In this document: positions 1-6,271 of the stretch, piece after piece
Numbering within the stretch: position 1 is the stretch's first letter
Layout of the letters: each line of letters begins with the position of its first letter
Assembly (NCBI GenBank): GCA_020434645.1
Contig: JAGRAK010000049.1
Location: 1-10,014, forward strand
Direction: 5' to 3'
DNA length: 10,014 bases
Origin: Bdellovibrionales bacterium
Lineage (GTDB): Bacteria; Bdellovibrionota; Bdellovibrionia; Bdellovibrionales; UBA1609
The notes under the pieces: model-generated
The model's database searches: none
Seen by the model: only the letters and a program-made list of their open reading frames with translations
Told to the model about the DNA's origin: nothing
Program-made: the position numbers and the translations under genes

Positions 1-348
1 TCGCGCGCGGCCGCACTCTACCCCGGAATTATCATAAATGTTGATGAGCTCAACGACCTACTGGATGAGCCGGCACATATAGTCATTGAAAAAGGCAAAC
101 GAACACCAAGCCCGATGCTTGCGCGAGAGTTTTTAAAAGAATACGAAAAAGATGTAATTATAGAAAAACTGGCTCAGTATTATGGCAATCAGCGGCTTGC
201 CGCCAAAGATCTGGGCTTTGCGAAATCCACTTTACATGATCGTATTCGCCAATTTGAAATTAATGTGATGGCTTTTAAAAAAAACAAACCTAAAAAAGAA
301 GCCGCCAACGCCGAAAAGGCGGCTCAAGATCACAGCGTTGATGCCTGA
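1..348 (+). CDS. Sigma-54-dependent (NtrC-type) transcriptional regulator, C-terminal fragment
   Basis: The frame is open from the left edge to a TGA at 346-348, giving 115 residues of a protein whose N-terminus lies outside the window. Residues 2-17 (RAAALYPGIIINVDEL) match the end of the AAA+ lid region of sigma-54 activators, where an N-R-A-x-x-L segment precedes 'I-x-x-x-D-L'. Residues about 50-85 form a Fis-type helix-turn-helix, with the diagnostic GN(6)AA(2)LG(4)TL(3)R spacing seen in YGNQRLAAKDLGFAKSTLHD. Proteins of this family bind enhancer-like sites and remodel RNA polymerase-sigma-54 by ATP hydrolysis. The sensor domain cannot be seen, so the signal is unknown. The tail after the HTH (residues 93-115) is Lys/Ala-rich and probably disordered. 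Its codons also carry the inverted repeat that looks like the terminator of the opposing gene. An ATG at 115 is internal, not a real start. Confidence 0.85.
   Translation, partial: SRAAALYPGIIINVDELNDLLDEPAHIVIEKGKRTPSPMLAREFLKEYEKDVIIEKLAQYYGNQRLAAKDLGFAKSTLHDRIRQFEINVMAFKKNKPKKEAANAEKAAQDHSVDA
291..324 (-). terminator. Rho-independent terminator for the FliL-like gene, inside the regulator's coding end
   Basis: Read on the minus strand, a perfect 7-bp GC-rich stem (AGCCGCC / GGCGGCT, + strand arms 300-306 and 318-324) with an 11-nt loop is followed by TTCTTTTTTA (300-291). It lies 28 nt past the stop of the minus-strand fliL-like gene at 353. On the plus strand no T-tract follows the hairpin, so it should act in the minus direction only. 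It sits entirely within the last codons of the sigma-54 regulator. Confidence 0.6.
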
Positions 349-352
349 TTGT

Positions 353-1327
353 TTATGGTTTTGAAATGAAAGTATTGAAATAGACTTGTATGACTTGCCC
401 CTGGTTGAGCAGGGTGTTGATTTGATCTCGCATCGCCGATTTCATTCGCACCTTGCCCACATTTGTACTCACTTCTGTGTATGTGAAAGGCTCTAAAACT
501 CGCTGGATGTTATCACGAATCTCATCCTCACGAGCCTTCACTTCAACCGCCGTGTCTTTTGAATCTACACCAAGATAGACTTCATAAATTCCCATGGGAT
601 TACTTGAGCTATTTGAGTCTGGCCTTAAATTGACTGTCACTTTTGTTAACAAAACAAATATTTGCGCTTCAGGAAATGCTTGAAATAAATTTTGTAATTC
701 GCTTTGATCTTTATAAGTGGCGACTAAACTGGCCTCATCTTCTAGAGAGTGAATCATGATATCCGAAAATTTTGGCAACCAATTGCCCGTGTAAACCTTA
801 GTTAAAAAGAACAGCGAAAAAATCGTGGCTAAAATAACAAAAAATAAAGCCGACTTTTCAACTCTTGATAGCGCTTTAAAACGACCAAACTCCTCGCGAA
901 TCCATTTTGATACACTTTGGTATTGAGTCAGTAATTTAGATTTATAATATTTTAATCTGTCCGGGAGCTCATGTCTTGCGTATTGAATGATTTTTTTACC
1001 GCATGATGCAAGCCAACCCCGAATAGATAAATATTTATTTCTTATTATATTCTGAAACAGTGACTTCTTTTTTAAAAAAAATTCTCGAATTTTTTCAGCC
1101 CGAGTTAACTCGCGATTTTCATCTTCTGTTGGTTCTGGCGCATCAGCATCACTGCCATCGACATCAATTGATTCAATACTGCCTTGAACATCAAACCCGG
1201 TAGTTTGAATACTCTCCATCTGCTCTTTAAATGTGGGATCTTCTGCCTCAATGATCTTATCTAGATCTTCGAGAGAAAATACTCCATCATCTGACGATGG
1301 TCCTGAGTTGGGATGTTCGGCTGTCAT
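353..1327 (-). CDS. FliL-like membrane protein with long N-terminal cytoplasmic extension
   Basis: This 324-residue protein has one predicted membrane span (about residues 158-176, ALFFVILATIFSLFFL) and a C-terminal half that resembles FliL, the single-pass inner-membrane protein that associates with flagellar stator units. FliL-like hallmarks are a beta segment at 227-234 (LTKVTVNL), a charged helix about 262-278, then FTYTEVSTNVGKVRMKSAMR (281-300), INTLLNQGQVIQVYF (303-317) and a C-terminal 'F-I-x-K-P'. Typical FliL proteins are about 150-180 residues with a very short cytoplasmic N-terminus. Here 157 residues precede the span: an acidic, probably disordered stretch (1-75) and then a basic, aromatic helical stretch (75-155). 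The start ATG at 1327 has GGAG five bases upstream (tggagaataaATG). No other flagellar gene is in the window, so it may be a FliL paralogue with a different job. The family call is fairly sure, the function is not. Confidence 0.7.
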   Translation of the reverse strand: MTAEHPNSGPSSDDGVFSLEDLDKIIEAEDPTFKEQMESIQTTGFDVQGSIESIDVDGSDADAPEPTEDENRELTRAEKIREFFLKKKSLFQNIIRNKYLSIRGWLASCGKKIIQYARHELPDRLKYYKSKLLTQYQSVSKWIREEFGRFKALSRVEKSALFFVILATIFSLFFLTKVYTGNWLPKFSDIMIHSLEDEASLVATYKDQSELQNLFQAFPEAQIFVLLTKVTVNLRPDSNSSSNPMGIYEVYLGVDSKDTAVEVKAREDEIRDNIQRVLEPFTYTEVSTNVGKVRMKSAMRDQINTLLNQGQVIQVYFNTFISKP

Positions 1328-1395
1328 TTATTCTCCATACAATTAGACTTTATTTTTCCACGTCTTAATCCGATACACAATGGTAAGGAGCTATT

Positions 1396-2040
1396 ATGAA
1401 TAGACTTTCACTACTAATTATCATTTTATCTATAGGACTTTCGGCCTGTTCTTTGTTGAATCGGTCACAATCCAGTGGTTATACCAATTCTGATACCGGA
1501 CCCTCTACCGCCCAACAATTCTACATCGAACGCCAAACCATGAGTTTTCAAGAAGCAAAACGTGACCTTGGCTTGGAAGCTGCCCCCAGCTTAAATGAAA
1601 ATCAAATTCAAGCTGTGTATGCCCGAGCAGAACTGAACAGGCTCGAAGGCACTATTCGCTCAAGTGCAGAAAAAAAACAGTATTTCTCATTAAAGCCCTA
1701 TTTTCATGATGACCTCGAAAGAATCTATTTTTTACGCTTACCGGATCGCGAAACTCGTGCGCGCTGGGTTCAGTCTAAAGGCATTTCAACTAATGAAACT
1801 AATTTTGACCCCGTTATAACAAATCTTATTGATAACAATGATATATCAAGAGGCATGTCCCGCACCGCTGTTCGCCAGAGCTGGGGAGATCCTGACTTTG
1901 TAGAAGTCGCTGGAGACTCAATGTATGGCAACGAACGTTGGCGTTACAATAAACTCGTCTCCAACGAAGACGGCTACAAGTCGGAGACTCGAACTATTTA
2001 CTTCGAGTCTGGCCGAGTTGTCGGTTGGGAAACTAATTAA
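1396..2040 (+). CDS. Outer-membrane-type lipoprotein with BamE/SmpA-like C-terminal domain
   Basis: The 214-residue product begins with a lipoprotein signal: a short n-region, a hydrophobic run, then lipobox L15-S16-A17-C18. Ser at +2 after the Cys argues for outer-membrane sorting. After a Ser/Thr-rich linker (19-40) comes a helical region (47-130) and then residues 149-213, including DISRGMSRTAVRQSWGDPDF, GNERWRY and TIYFESGRVVGWE. The pattern of 'GM-s-x-x-x-V-x-x-x-W-G-x-P' followed by a Trp-Tyr strand and an 'I-x-F-x-x-g-x-V' strand resembles the BamE/SmpA/OmlA fold found in envelope lipoproteins. It is too divergent, and the protein too long, for me to call it BamE. The start ATG has AAGGAG five bases upstream. 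It is divergent from the fliL-like gene (68-bp gap). Its stop codon overlaps that of the opposing transpeptidase gene in the shared TTAA at 2037-2040. Confidence 0.7.
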   Translation: MNRLSLLIIILSIGLSACSLLNRSQSSGYTNSDTGPSTAQQFYIERQTMSFQEAKRDLGLEAAPSLNENQIQAVYARAELNRLEGTIRSSAEKKQYFSLKPYFHDDLERIYFLRLPDRETRARWVQSKGISTNETNFDPVITNLIDNNDISRGMSRTAVRQSWGDPDFVEVAGDSMYGNERWRYNKLVSNEDGYKSETRTIYFESGRVVGWETN

Positions 2041-3443
2041 GGCAGCACGTAAGTAGGCGAACCTTTTGCCACAACAAATGACGGAAATGAGTTTCTGCCG
2101 TAACCACCGGTGCTCAACTCACTTGGATGCGCATAGTTCACAAGCAATCCTTGATCAATTAAAAATACTCCCCGCATGTCGCTTTTATCTAATGCGTAAA
2201 CATTGCCATTTTTGCTTTTGCGCGCGCCCTTCTTACCCGATGAGAACGTCTTTGCATCCGGATAAGTATCAACTGTGTAAACGCCCTCTTCCAACCAGCG
2301 GTCAGAACTTGTGCCACGAGCTAATACTTCTGCACGATCGGCCTTTTCGCCATCTGTTCGAGATCCATTTTTCGTCAAGATGTAGCTCCAGGTTTGCGAT
2401 TTTTGTGGGTATCGACTCAGCGACGGATCACCCATTGCCTCAATGGCATAAACTTTTATAATCGGGGTACCCACCTCAATTAATTGACGAACAAAAGCGA
2501 TCGTTTCATTGTCCGTTCGTGTACAGCCATGACTTCTCGGATCAGTGAATAAATTAGAGAAAAATCCACGAGTCACATCTATATACTTTGTTTTGTCTGA
2601 ACCCCAACCAAGTGTCCCGTGAGTCCATTGAGAACGACTATCTGGACCGACATGTGCCGTGTACCAACCAAAAGCTCCTCGCACATTACCTTTACCGCGT
2701 GGCATAACTTTACTCTTTGTCCACTGACGAACGCTTTCACCTGGACCTGGCATTGGAGGATAATCAGGGTGATACCATGATGGATAAAGACCTGCGCCAT
2801 CTTGATAAAACTTATACCACTTTGTGACATTGAAACTACCAAGAACGGTCATAGTAGCTCGATCATCTGAACGCTCACCGACAGCGATATCAGCTTCAAG
2901 TATCATTTTGTGAGCACATGCTCCGTCATCACATTGCTTTTCATAAACACGCATTTTTTCGGTGGCCACATTTTGAATCATAAAATAGCGACTGCGGTTT
3001 TCACTTTGTCGCTGTTCATTCTTTTTTGTGCTGAGATAGTCTTTAGATACATAATAAGCATCAGCCGGCGCGATCTCTTCATCTGTACTGAGTATTTGTA
3101 TCTCTACAAAAACTGTGCCCTCTATCTCTTTAACAACTAGAACCTCATCGTTTAGCCCGAGAGCGCCTACGATGTTGTTACTTTGTATATCTGGAGCCGA
3201 TCGTACATTGAGACGACTAGTCCAAACGTAATATTTTTCTGAGCCTAAAATAAAAGATCGATAAGGCGATTGAACCTGTTGTGGAGCAATTTCGTTTTCA
3301 AATACCTCATTGCCTGTATGCGGAGAGAAAATTTCAATTTCATCTGTATTTTCTTTTTTATCGCTATTGGAGCCGTAGTCCCCGCATCCCAACAAAACTG
3401 CCGGAAGCAAAGCCACCGCAACAACCTTTTTAAATAAGTTCAT
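2037..3443 (-). CDS. L,D-transpeptidase lipoprotein (SH3b plus YkuD domain)
   Basis: The 468-residue product carries a lipoprotein signal with lipobox L17-L18-G19-C20. It continues with an SH3b-type domain around residues 70-137 (SRLNVRSAPDIQSNNIVGAL is the typical 'LNVRSxPs...ivg.l' start). The YkuD L,D-transpeptidase domain spans about 152-333. Catalytic signatures are H275 in HGTLG and S304-H305-G306-C307-x-R309 (DPRSHGCTR), the [S/T]HGC(x)R motif with nucleophile Cys307. The family makes 3-3 cross-links in peptidoglycan, or exchanges D-amino acids or attaches lipoproteins, in the periplasm. The SH3b domain probably binds the wall. After the catalytic domain there is an extra region of about 125 residues (345-468) that I do not recognise. 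The start ATG has a strong AGGGGGA ribosome site a few bases upstream. The gene is transcribed away from a second YkuD-like gene across a 180-bp intergenic region. Confidence 0.88.
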   Translation of the reverse strand: MNLFKKVVAVALLPAVLLGCGDYGSNSDKKENTDEIEIFSPHTGNEVFENEIAPQQVQSPYRSFILGSEKYYVWTSRLNVRSAPDIQSNNIVGALGLNDEVLVVKEIEGTVFVEIQILSTDEEIAPADAYYVSKDYLSTKKNEQRQSENRSRYFMIQNVATEKMRVYEKQCDDGACAHKMILEADIAVGERSDDRATMTVLGSFNVTKWYKFYQDGAGLYPSWYHPDYPPMPGPGESVRQWTKSKVMPRGKGNVRGAFGWYTAHVGPDSRSQWTHGTLGWGSDKTKYIDVTRGFFSNLFTDPRSHGCTRTDNETIAFVRQLIEVGTPIIKVYAIEAMGDPSLSRYPQKSQTWSYILTKNGSRTDGEKADRAEVLARGTSSDRWLEEGVYTVDTYPDAKTFSSGKKGARKSKNGNVYALDKSDMRGVFLIDQGLLVNYAHPSELSTGGYGRNSFPSFVVAKGSPTYVLP

Positions 3444-3563
3444 AATTTCCCCCTAAAATTTAGATTTCCCGACCTTTGTCATATTTCAATACGAATAGCC
3501 CCGTCACCAGACGCGCTCAGATGCCGTAATTTTGTATATTTTATAGGCTCGATCTAGGTCGCC

Positions 3564-3592
3564 TTGTGTGAGTAGATTCAGCACCTTAGAAT
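3564..3592 (+). promoter_or_regulatory. Candidate sigma-70-type promoter for the second YkuD-like gene
   Basis: TTGTGT (3564-3569) and TAGAAT (3587-3592) are separated by exactly 17 bases. The -10 matches the consensus at five of six positions, the -35 at three. Transcription would start near 3599, about 25 bases before the ATG at 3624, whose ribosome site is AAGGA five bases upstream of the start. An imperfect 12-bp palindrome, CGATCTAGGTCG (3550-3561), ends two bases before the -35 and could be an operator. I found no equally good promoter for the divergent gene. Confidence 0.35.
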
Positions 3593-3623
3593 AAAAGGAC
3601 TGTAATTTTTTCAAAGGATAAGC

Positions 3624-4913
3624 ATGTCTAAATTCACATCAAAACTTTGTCTAGCCATCATTTCGATGGTTTTTTTAAACCCGGTCGTGGCATTAGCCAA
3701 TATTGAGATTCGCACACCATCACAAGAAGAAGCACTCTACTTTCAATACTTAGAAGACATAAAAAGCCCAAACCGAGTAGCCCCAGGTCTCGTGCTCTCG
3801 TCAAAACGCAAATGCACCAAACAGCATGATTCATGCCTTTCAAATACTGAAGTTGCAATTCAAGCTCTCGACGCCGTTTCTAGCGAACCGACTCGAACTG
3901 ATAAAATGAAAAATGAAATTTACAGACTTAAGCTTGGGGTGGCGAATCTTGCTGAACAATTGCAGCTTTATGCCATGTTAACGAATAATTTTGCCACCCA
4001 AGACCTATCATGGGAGGCTGAACTCCTAAGTCGCACGCAAAAAGCTGTAGCCGCTCAAAACCTTTCATCAAAAACTATTCATGTTTTACTAACTCATCGC
4101 AATGTCTACTTTGGTCAGAACTGGGATTCAATTTATTCTGAACTTGAAAAATACAATTTAGAAATTCCAGCGCCTGTCGCCAGTCAACAAGCACTAATTG
4201 ATTTAGTCAGCGCAGATCTTGAGCTCGACAAGTACAAATCTGGGCTCTACCTGAATAGACCTCGCGTATTTATGTTTTGCCGTAGCGAGAGAACTTATCC
4301 TTGCTTAATGATAATGAAAGATTCAAACAACCAGTTTCACAAACTAAATGATGGCAAAACCATTTGGTCACAACCTTCGCTCGGTTATTCACGCCATAGA
4401 AAAGACTATGATGAAACAAATGGCAATACGCCCACTGGTGTTCTTCGCATAGATGGCGTTATGCCAGTCAATGATCAACAATTGGTCTTTGGTAAGTACC
4501 GCCGGCTTATACTGAATTTTGTAGCACAGACAGAAGCTGAAGCCGACCACCAACTTCTTTTGCCGCCCTCTAGTCATTTTGAAACATGGTGGCGACAAGC
4601 GGTTATTTCGAGAGACATTGGGCGTGGACTATTTCGCATTCACGGAACAGGCATCAGAAGTTCAAAAAATGCTAATTTTTATCCTCTTGTACCCACTTCA
4701 GGTTGCGTTGCGAAAAGAGAAAATAAATATGACGGCGAAACGTTTTTAGATCAAAGACTTTTTCTAGATGAACTCATGAAAGCTTCAAATCTTGAGCCAA
4801 TATTTGAAAATGAAGAGAAAATTCGCGCGCTACTTTATGTAGTCAATATAGATGGCAAGAAGAAAGCGGTCGAACTTAGTGACCTTTTTGCAATCGGAAT
4901 ACTGAAGCGCTGA
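3624..4913 (+). CDS. Secreted YkuD-like (L,D-transpeptidase-type) protein with altered active-site motif
   Basis: The 429-residue product has a Sec signal peptide (hydrophobic 8-23, likely cleavage after A-L-A25). A helical region (about 75-205) with no recognised family follows. Residues about 212-375 look like a diverged YkuD catalytic domain. The strand PRVFMF leads to 'N-T-P-T-G' (NGNTPTGVLRI, 266-275), the usual 'tPtG' of L,D-transpeptidases. Then comes FRIHGTG with H340, and VPTSGC with C361 as the presumed nucleophile. The canonical motif is [S/T]HGC(x)R/N. Here the His before Gly is Ser, and the residue two after the Cys is Ala. Extra Cys pairs (C64/C71, C219/C227) could form periplasmic disulfides. 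A C-terminal segment (390-429) ends the protein. The last 38 bases overlap the opposing gene at 4876-5466. A wall cross-linking, D-amino-acid exchange or reversal role is inferred; activity is uncertain because of the motif change. Confidence 0.72.
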   Translation: MSKFTSKLCLAIISMVFLNPVVALANIEIRTPSQEEALYFQYLEDIKSPNRVAPGLVLSSKRKCTKQHDSCLSNTEVAIQALDAVSSEPTRTDKMKNEIYRLKLGVANLAEQLQLYAMLTNNFATQDLSWEAELLSRTQKAVAAQNLSSKTIHVLLTHRNVYFGQNWDSIYSELEKYNLEIPAPVASQQALIDLVSADLELDKYKSGLYLNRPRVFMFCRSERTYPCLMIMKDSNNQFHKLNDGKTIWSQPSLGYSRHRKDYDETNGNTPTGVLRIDGVMPVNDQQLVFGKYRRLILNFVAQTEAEADHQLLLPPSSHFETWWRQAVISRDIGRGLFRIHGTGIRSSKNANFYPLVPTSGCVAKRENKYDGETFLDQRLFLDELMKASNLEPIFENEEKIRALLYVVNIDGKKKAVELSDLFAIGILKR

Positions 4914-5466
4914 CATCCAGTTGATAAACAATGAGATGGGTTCCATATATCTTTTTCGCGCTTTCAATCCAACTCAGTCTTTCAGACTTATCTCTTTCTT
5001 TAAGACTCTTAATACTGAGGCTTTCAAGCTGTGGGTACTGAATATATATAGAGGTCACGGACAATGCGATCATCTTTCGCCAATCCTCCTCGCTCAATTC
5101 AGTAGAATCAGATTGCGACATGGTTTTTGGCATATTTGAAATAAAGCTCACCATTGCGACAAACCTCTGCACATCGAACTTCTCTGTATAGGGAACGCCC
5201 ATAGCAATGAGAGTCATAATTTCTTCTAACGGATAAATTTCTTGATGTAAGCCTTTAGAAAAATCCTGCAATGCGTTTCTAATTTTAAAAGCAGAAATAG
5301 AATCTGAATTAATGAGCTCAGAGCAGTCGATTGATGACCGAACGCCAACCTCCTTGTCGGCCGAAACACCAACCGTCGACACCCCTGTTGCGATCAACAA
5401 GCCCGCTAGTTGAATAAAATTATTTTTAATAGTGCACCTCACCGTTGGCAATTTGAGTGGTAACAT
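4876..5466 (-). CDS. Secreted protein of unknown function
   Basis: I do not recognise this protein. With the ATG at 5466 it is 196 residues. A basic n-region is followed by a hydrophobic stretch (NFIQLAGLLIATGVSTVGVSA) ending in V-S-A, a plausible signal peptidase I site, so it is probably periplasmic or exported. The mature part is helical and mixed-charge, with one Cys. An in-frame ATG at 5517 would add 17 basic residues before the signal. I prefer 5466 because the signal peptide is then near the N-terminus and a purine-rich AGAGAAG precedes it. A GTG directly before the ATG is a third choice. The 3' end overlaps the end of the YkuD-like gene by 38 bases on the other strand. It is divergent from another secreted orphan (105-bp gap). 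The plausible signal peptide argues that the frame is real. Confidence 0.6.
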   Translation of the reverse strand: MLPLKLPTVRCTIKNNFIQLAGLLIATGVSTVGVSADKEVGVRSSIDCSELINSDSISAFKIRNALQDFSKGLHQEIYPLEEIMTLIAMGVPYTEKFDVQRFVAMVSFISNMPKTMSQSDSTELSEEDWRKMIALSVTSIYIQYPQLESLSIKSLKERDKSERLSWIESAKKIYGTHLIVYQLDVSASVFRLQKGH

Positions 5467-5561
5467 CACTCTTCTCTGGCGTGAAGTCTGCTTTTTATTA
5501 TGGAGAGAACTCAACATGACCTAAATTTATATTGGTATACAACTGAACACGAACTTAACTC

Positions 5562-5566
5562 GGAGG
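5562..5566 (+). promoter_or_regulatory. Shine-Dalgarno site that fixes the start at 5572
   Basis: GGAGG followed by five bases (caaaa) and ATG. It places the start 24 codons downstream of the first ATG of the frame (5500). The upstream ATG has no comparable site and would put 24 hydrophilic residues before the signal peptide. Confidence 0.7.
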
Positions 5567-5571
5567 CAAAA

Positions 5572-6255
5572 ATGAGAATCATACTGAGTGCACTCTTAGC
5601 AATCTTGACAGTAGCCATCATACCCGCAGCTTCTTCAGCGACAGAGCCCGAATACAAAACATTTGAAGATTTGGTCAAACTACAAAGCCCATACAAGGCA
5701 TCAATTTGGCAACTCGAGCGCGCCGATGTAAAACTGAAGTTTAAAATGAATGCTGCGCTGTACGACAGCAATGTGATTTTACTAAAGGGAGAAGCCATTG
5801 TTGATCCTAGCACTAAAGAAAAAATTCCAATTTCTCAAATAGATGAAGTCCCCATGGTCATTGAAAAAGCTGACGATTTTATGACTCTGCTAGAAAAAAA
5901 GAGTTCAGGGTATTGTAGGATTGAATTATTTTATCCAGTCAACGCCACAGAAGAGCAACTCAATGAAGTAAATGATGACAGCCTTTGGTCAGTACGATCA
6001 TACCGGCAAATGAAAGCATCAGAGTTTGAGTACGAAGCTGATAGGTTTGATGTCCTACTAGAAACTAAACAGGCCGACAATCTGTTGGCCATTTCAAGAC
6101 TGAGCTGCTCCCGCCCGCTGCCTTTTGTTGAGACGGCCAATAATGCTATAGGCTACGCGGTCTCAGACATTGAGCTTATCAAACAGAGTTTTGGTGAGAA
6201 TGTACAAATTCTAGTAGATACCAGAAAATTAGAAGATGTTTTAACTCCAGAATGA
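5572..6255 (+). CDS. Secreted protein of unknown function
   Basis: I do not recognise this family. The frame is open from 5500, but the start is set at the ATG at 5572. There GGAGG (5562-5566) sits five bases upstream, and the product begins directly with a clean signal peptide: M-R, a hydrophobic run to about residue 20, and S-S-A23 cleavage before TEPEYKTF. The 227-residue precursor gives a mature protein of about 204 residues, acidic overall and of mixed alpha/beta character. It has only two cysteines (C115 and C169), which could form one disulfide. No catalytic motif, membrane span or repeat is visible beyond the signal. It converges on polA with only 16 bases between the stop codons. The location is likely periplasmic or extracellular. 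Confidence 0.72.
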   Translation: MRIILSALLAILTVAIIPAASSATEPEYKTFEDLVKLQSPYKASIWQLERADVKLKFKMNAALYDSNVILLKGEAIVDPSTKEKIPISQIDEVPMVIEKADDFMTLLEKKSSGYCRIELFYPVNATEEQLNEVNDDSLWSVRSYRQMKASEFEYEADRFDVLLETKQADNLLAISRLSCSRPLPFVETANNAIGYAVSDIELIKQSFGENVQILVDTRKLEDVLTPE

Positions 6256-6271
6256 AGTGACTTGAGTCAAT

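Noticed and set aside
1328..1395. Promoters in the 68-bp divergent region between the fliL-like and lipoprotein genes
   Set aside because: Promoters must be near here, but no -35/-10 pair with good spacing stands out on either strand. Only the ribosome sites are convincing.
2066..2461. Open frame of 131 codons on the plus strand opposite the SH3b-YkuD gene
   Set aside because: It lies wholly antisense to a gene with clear catalytic motifs, has a Cys/His-rich composition typical of a shadow frame, and has no convincing ribosome site.
5500..5571. Earlier ATG for the secreted orphan at 5500, giving 251 residues
   Set aside because: It would put 24 hydrophilic residues before the signal peptide and lacks a ribosome site; GGAGG sits at the right distance from the ATG at 5572.
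6258..6269. Palindrome TGACTTGAGTCA between the converging stops of the secreted orphan and polA, considered as a bidirectional terminator
   Set aside because: The stem is 5 bp with a 2-nt loop and no T-tract follows on either strand.
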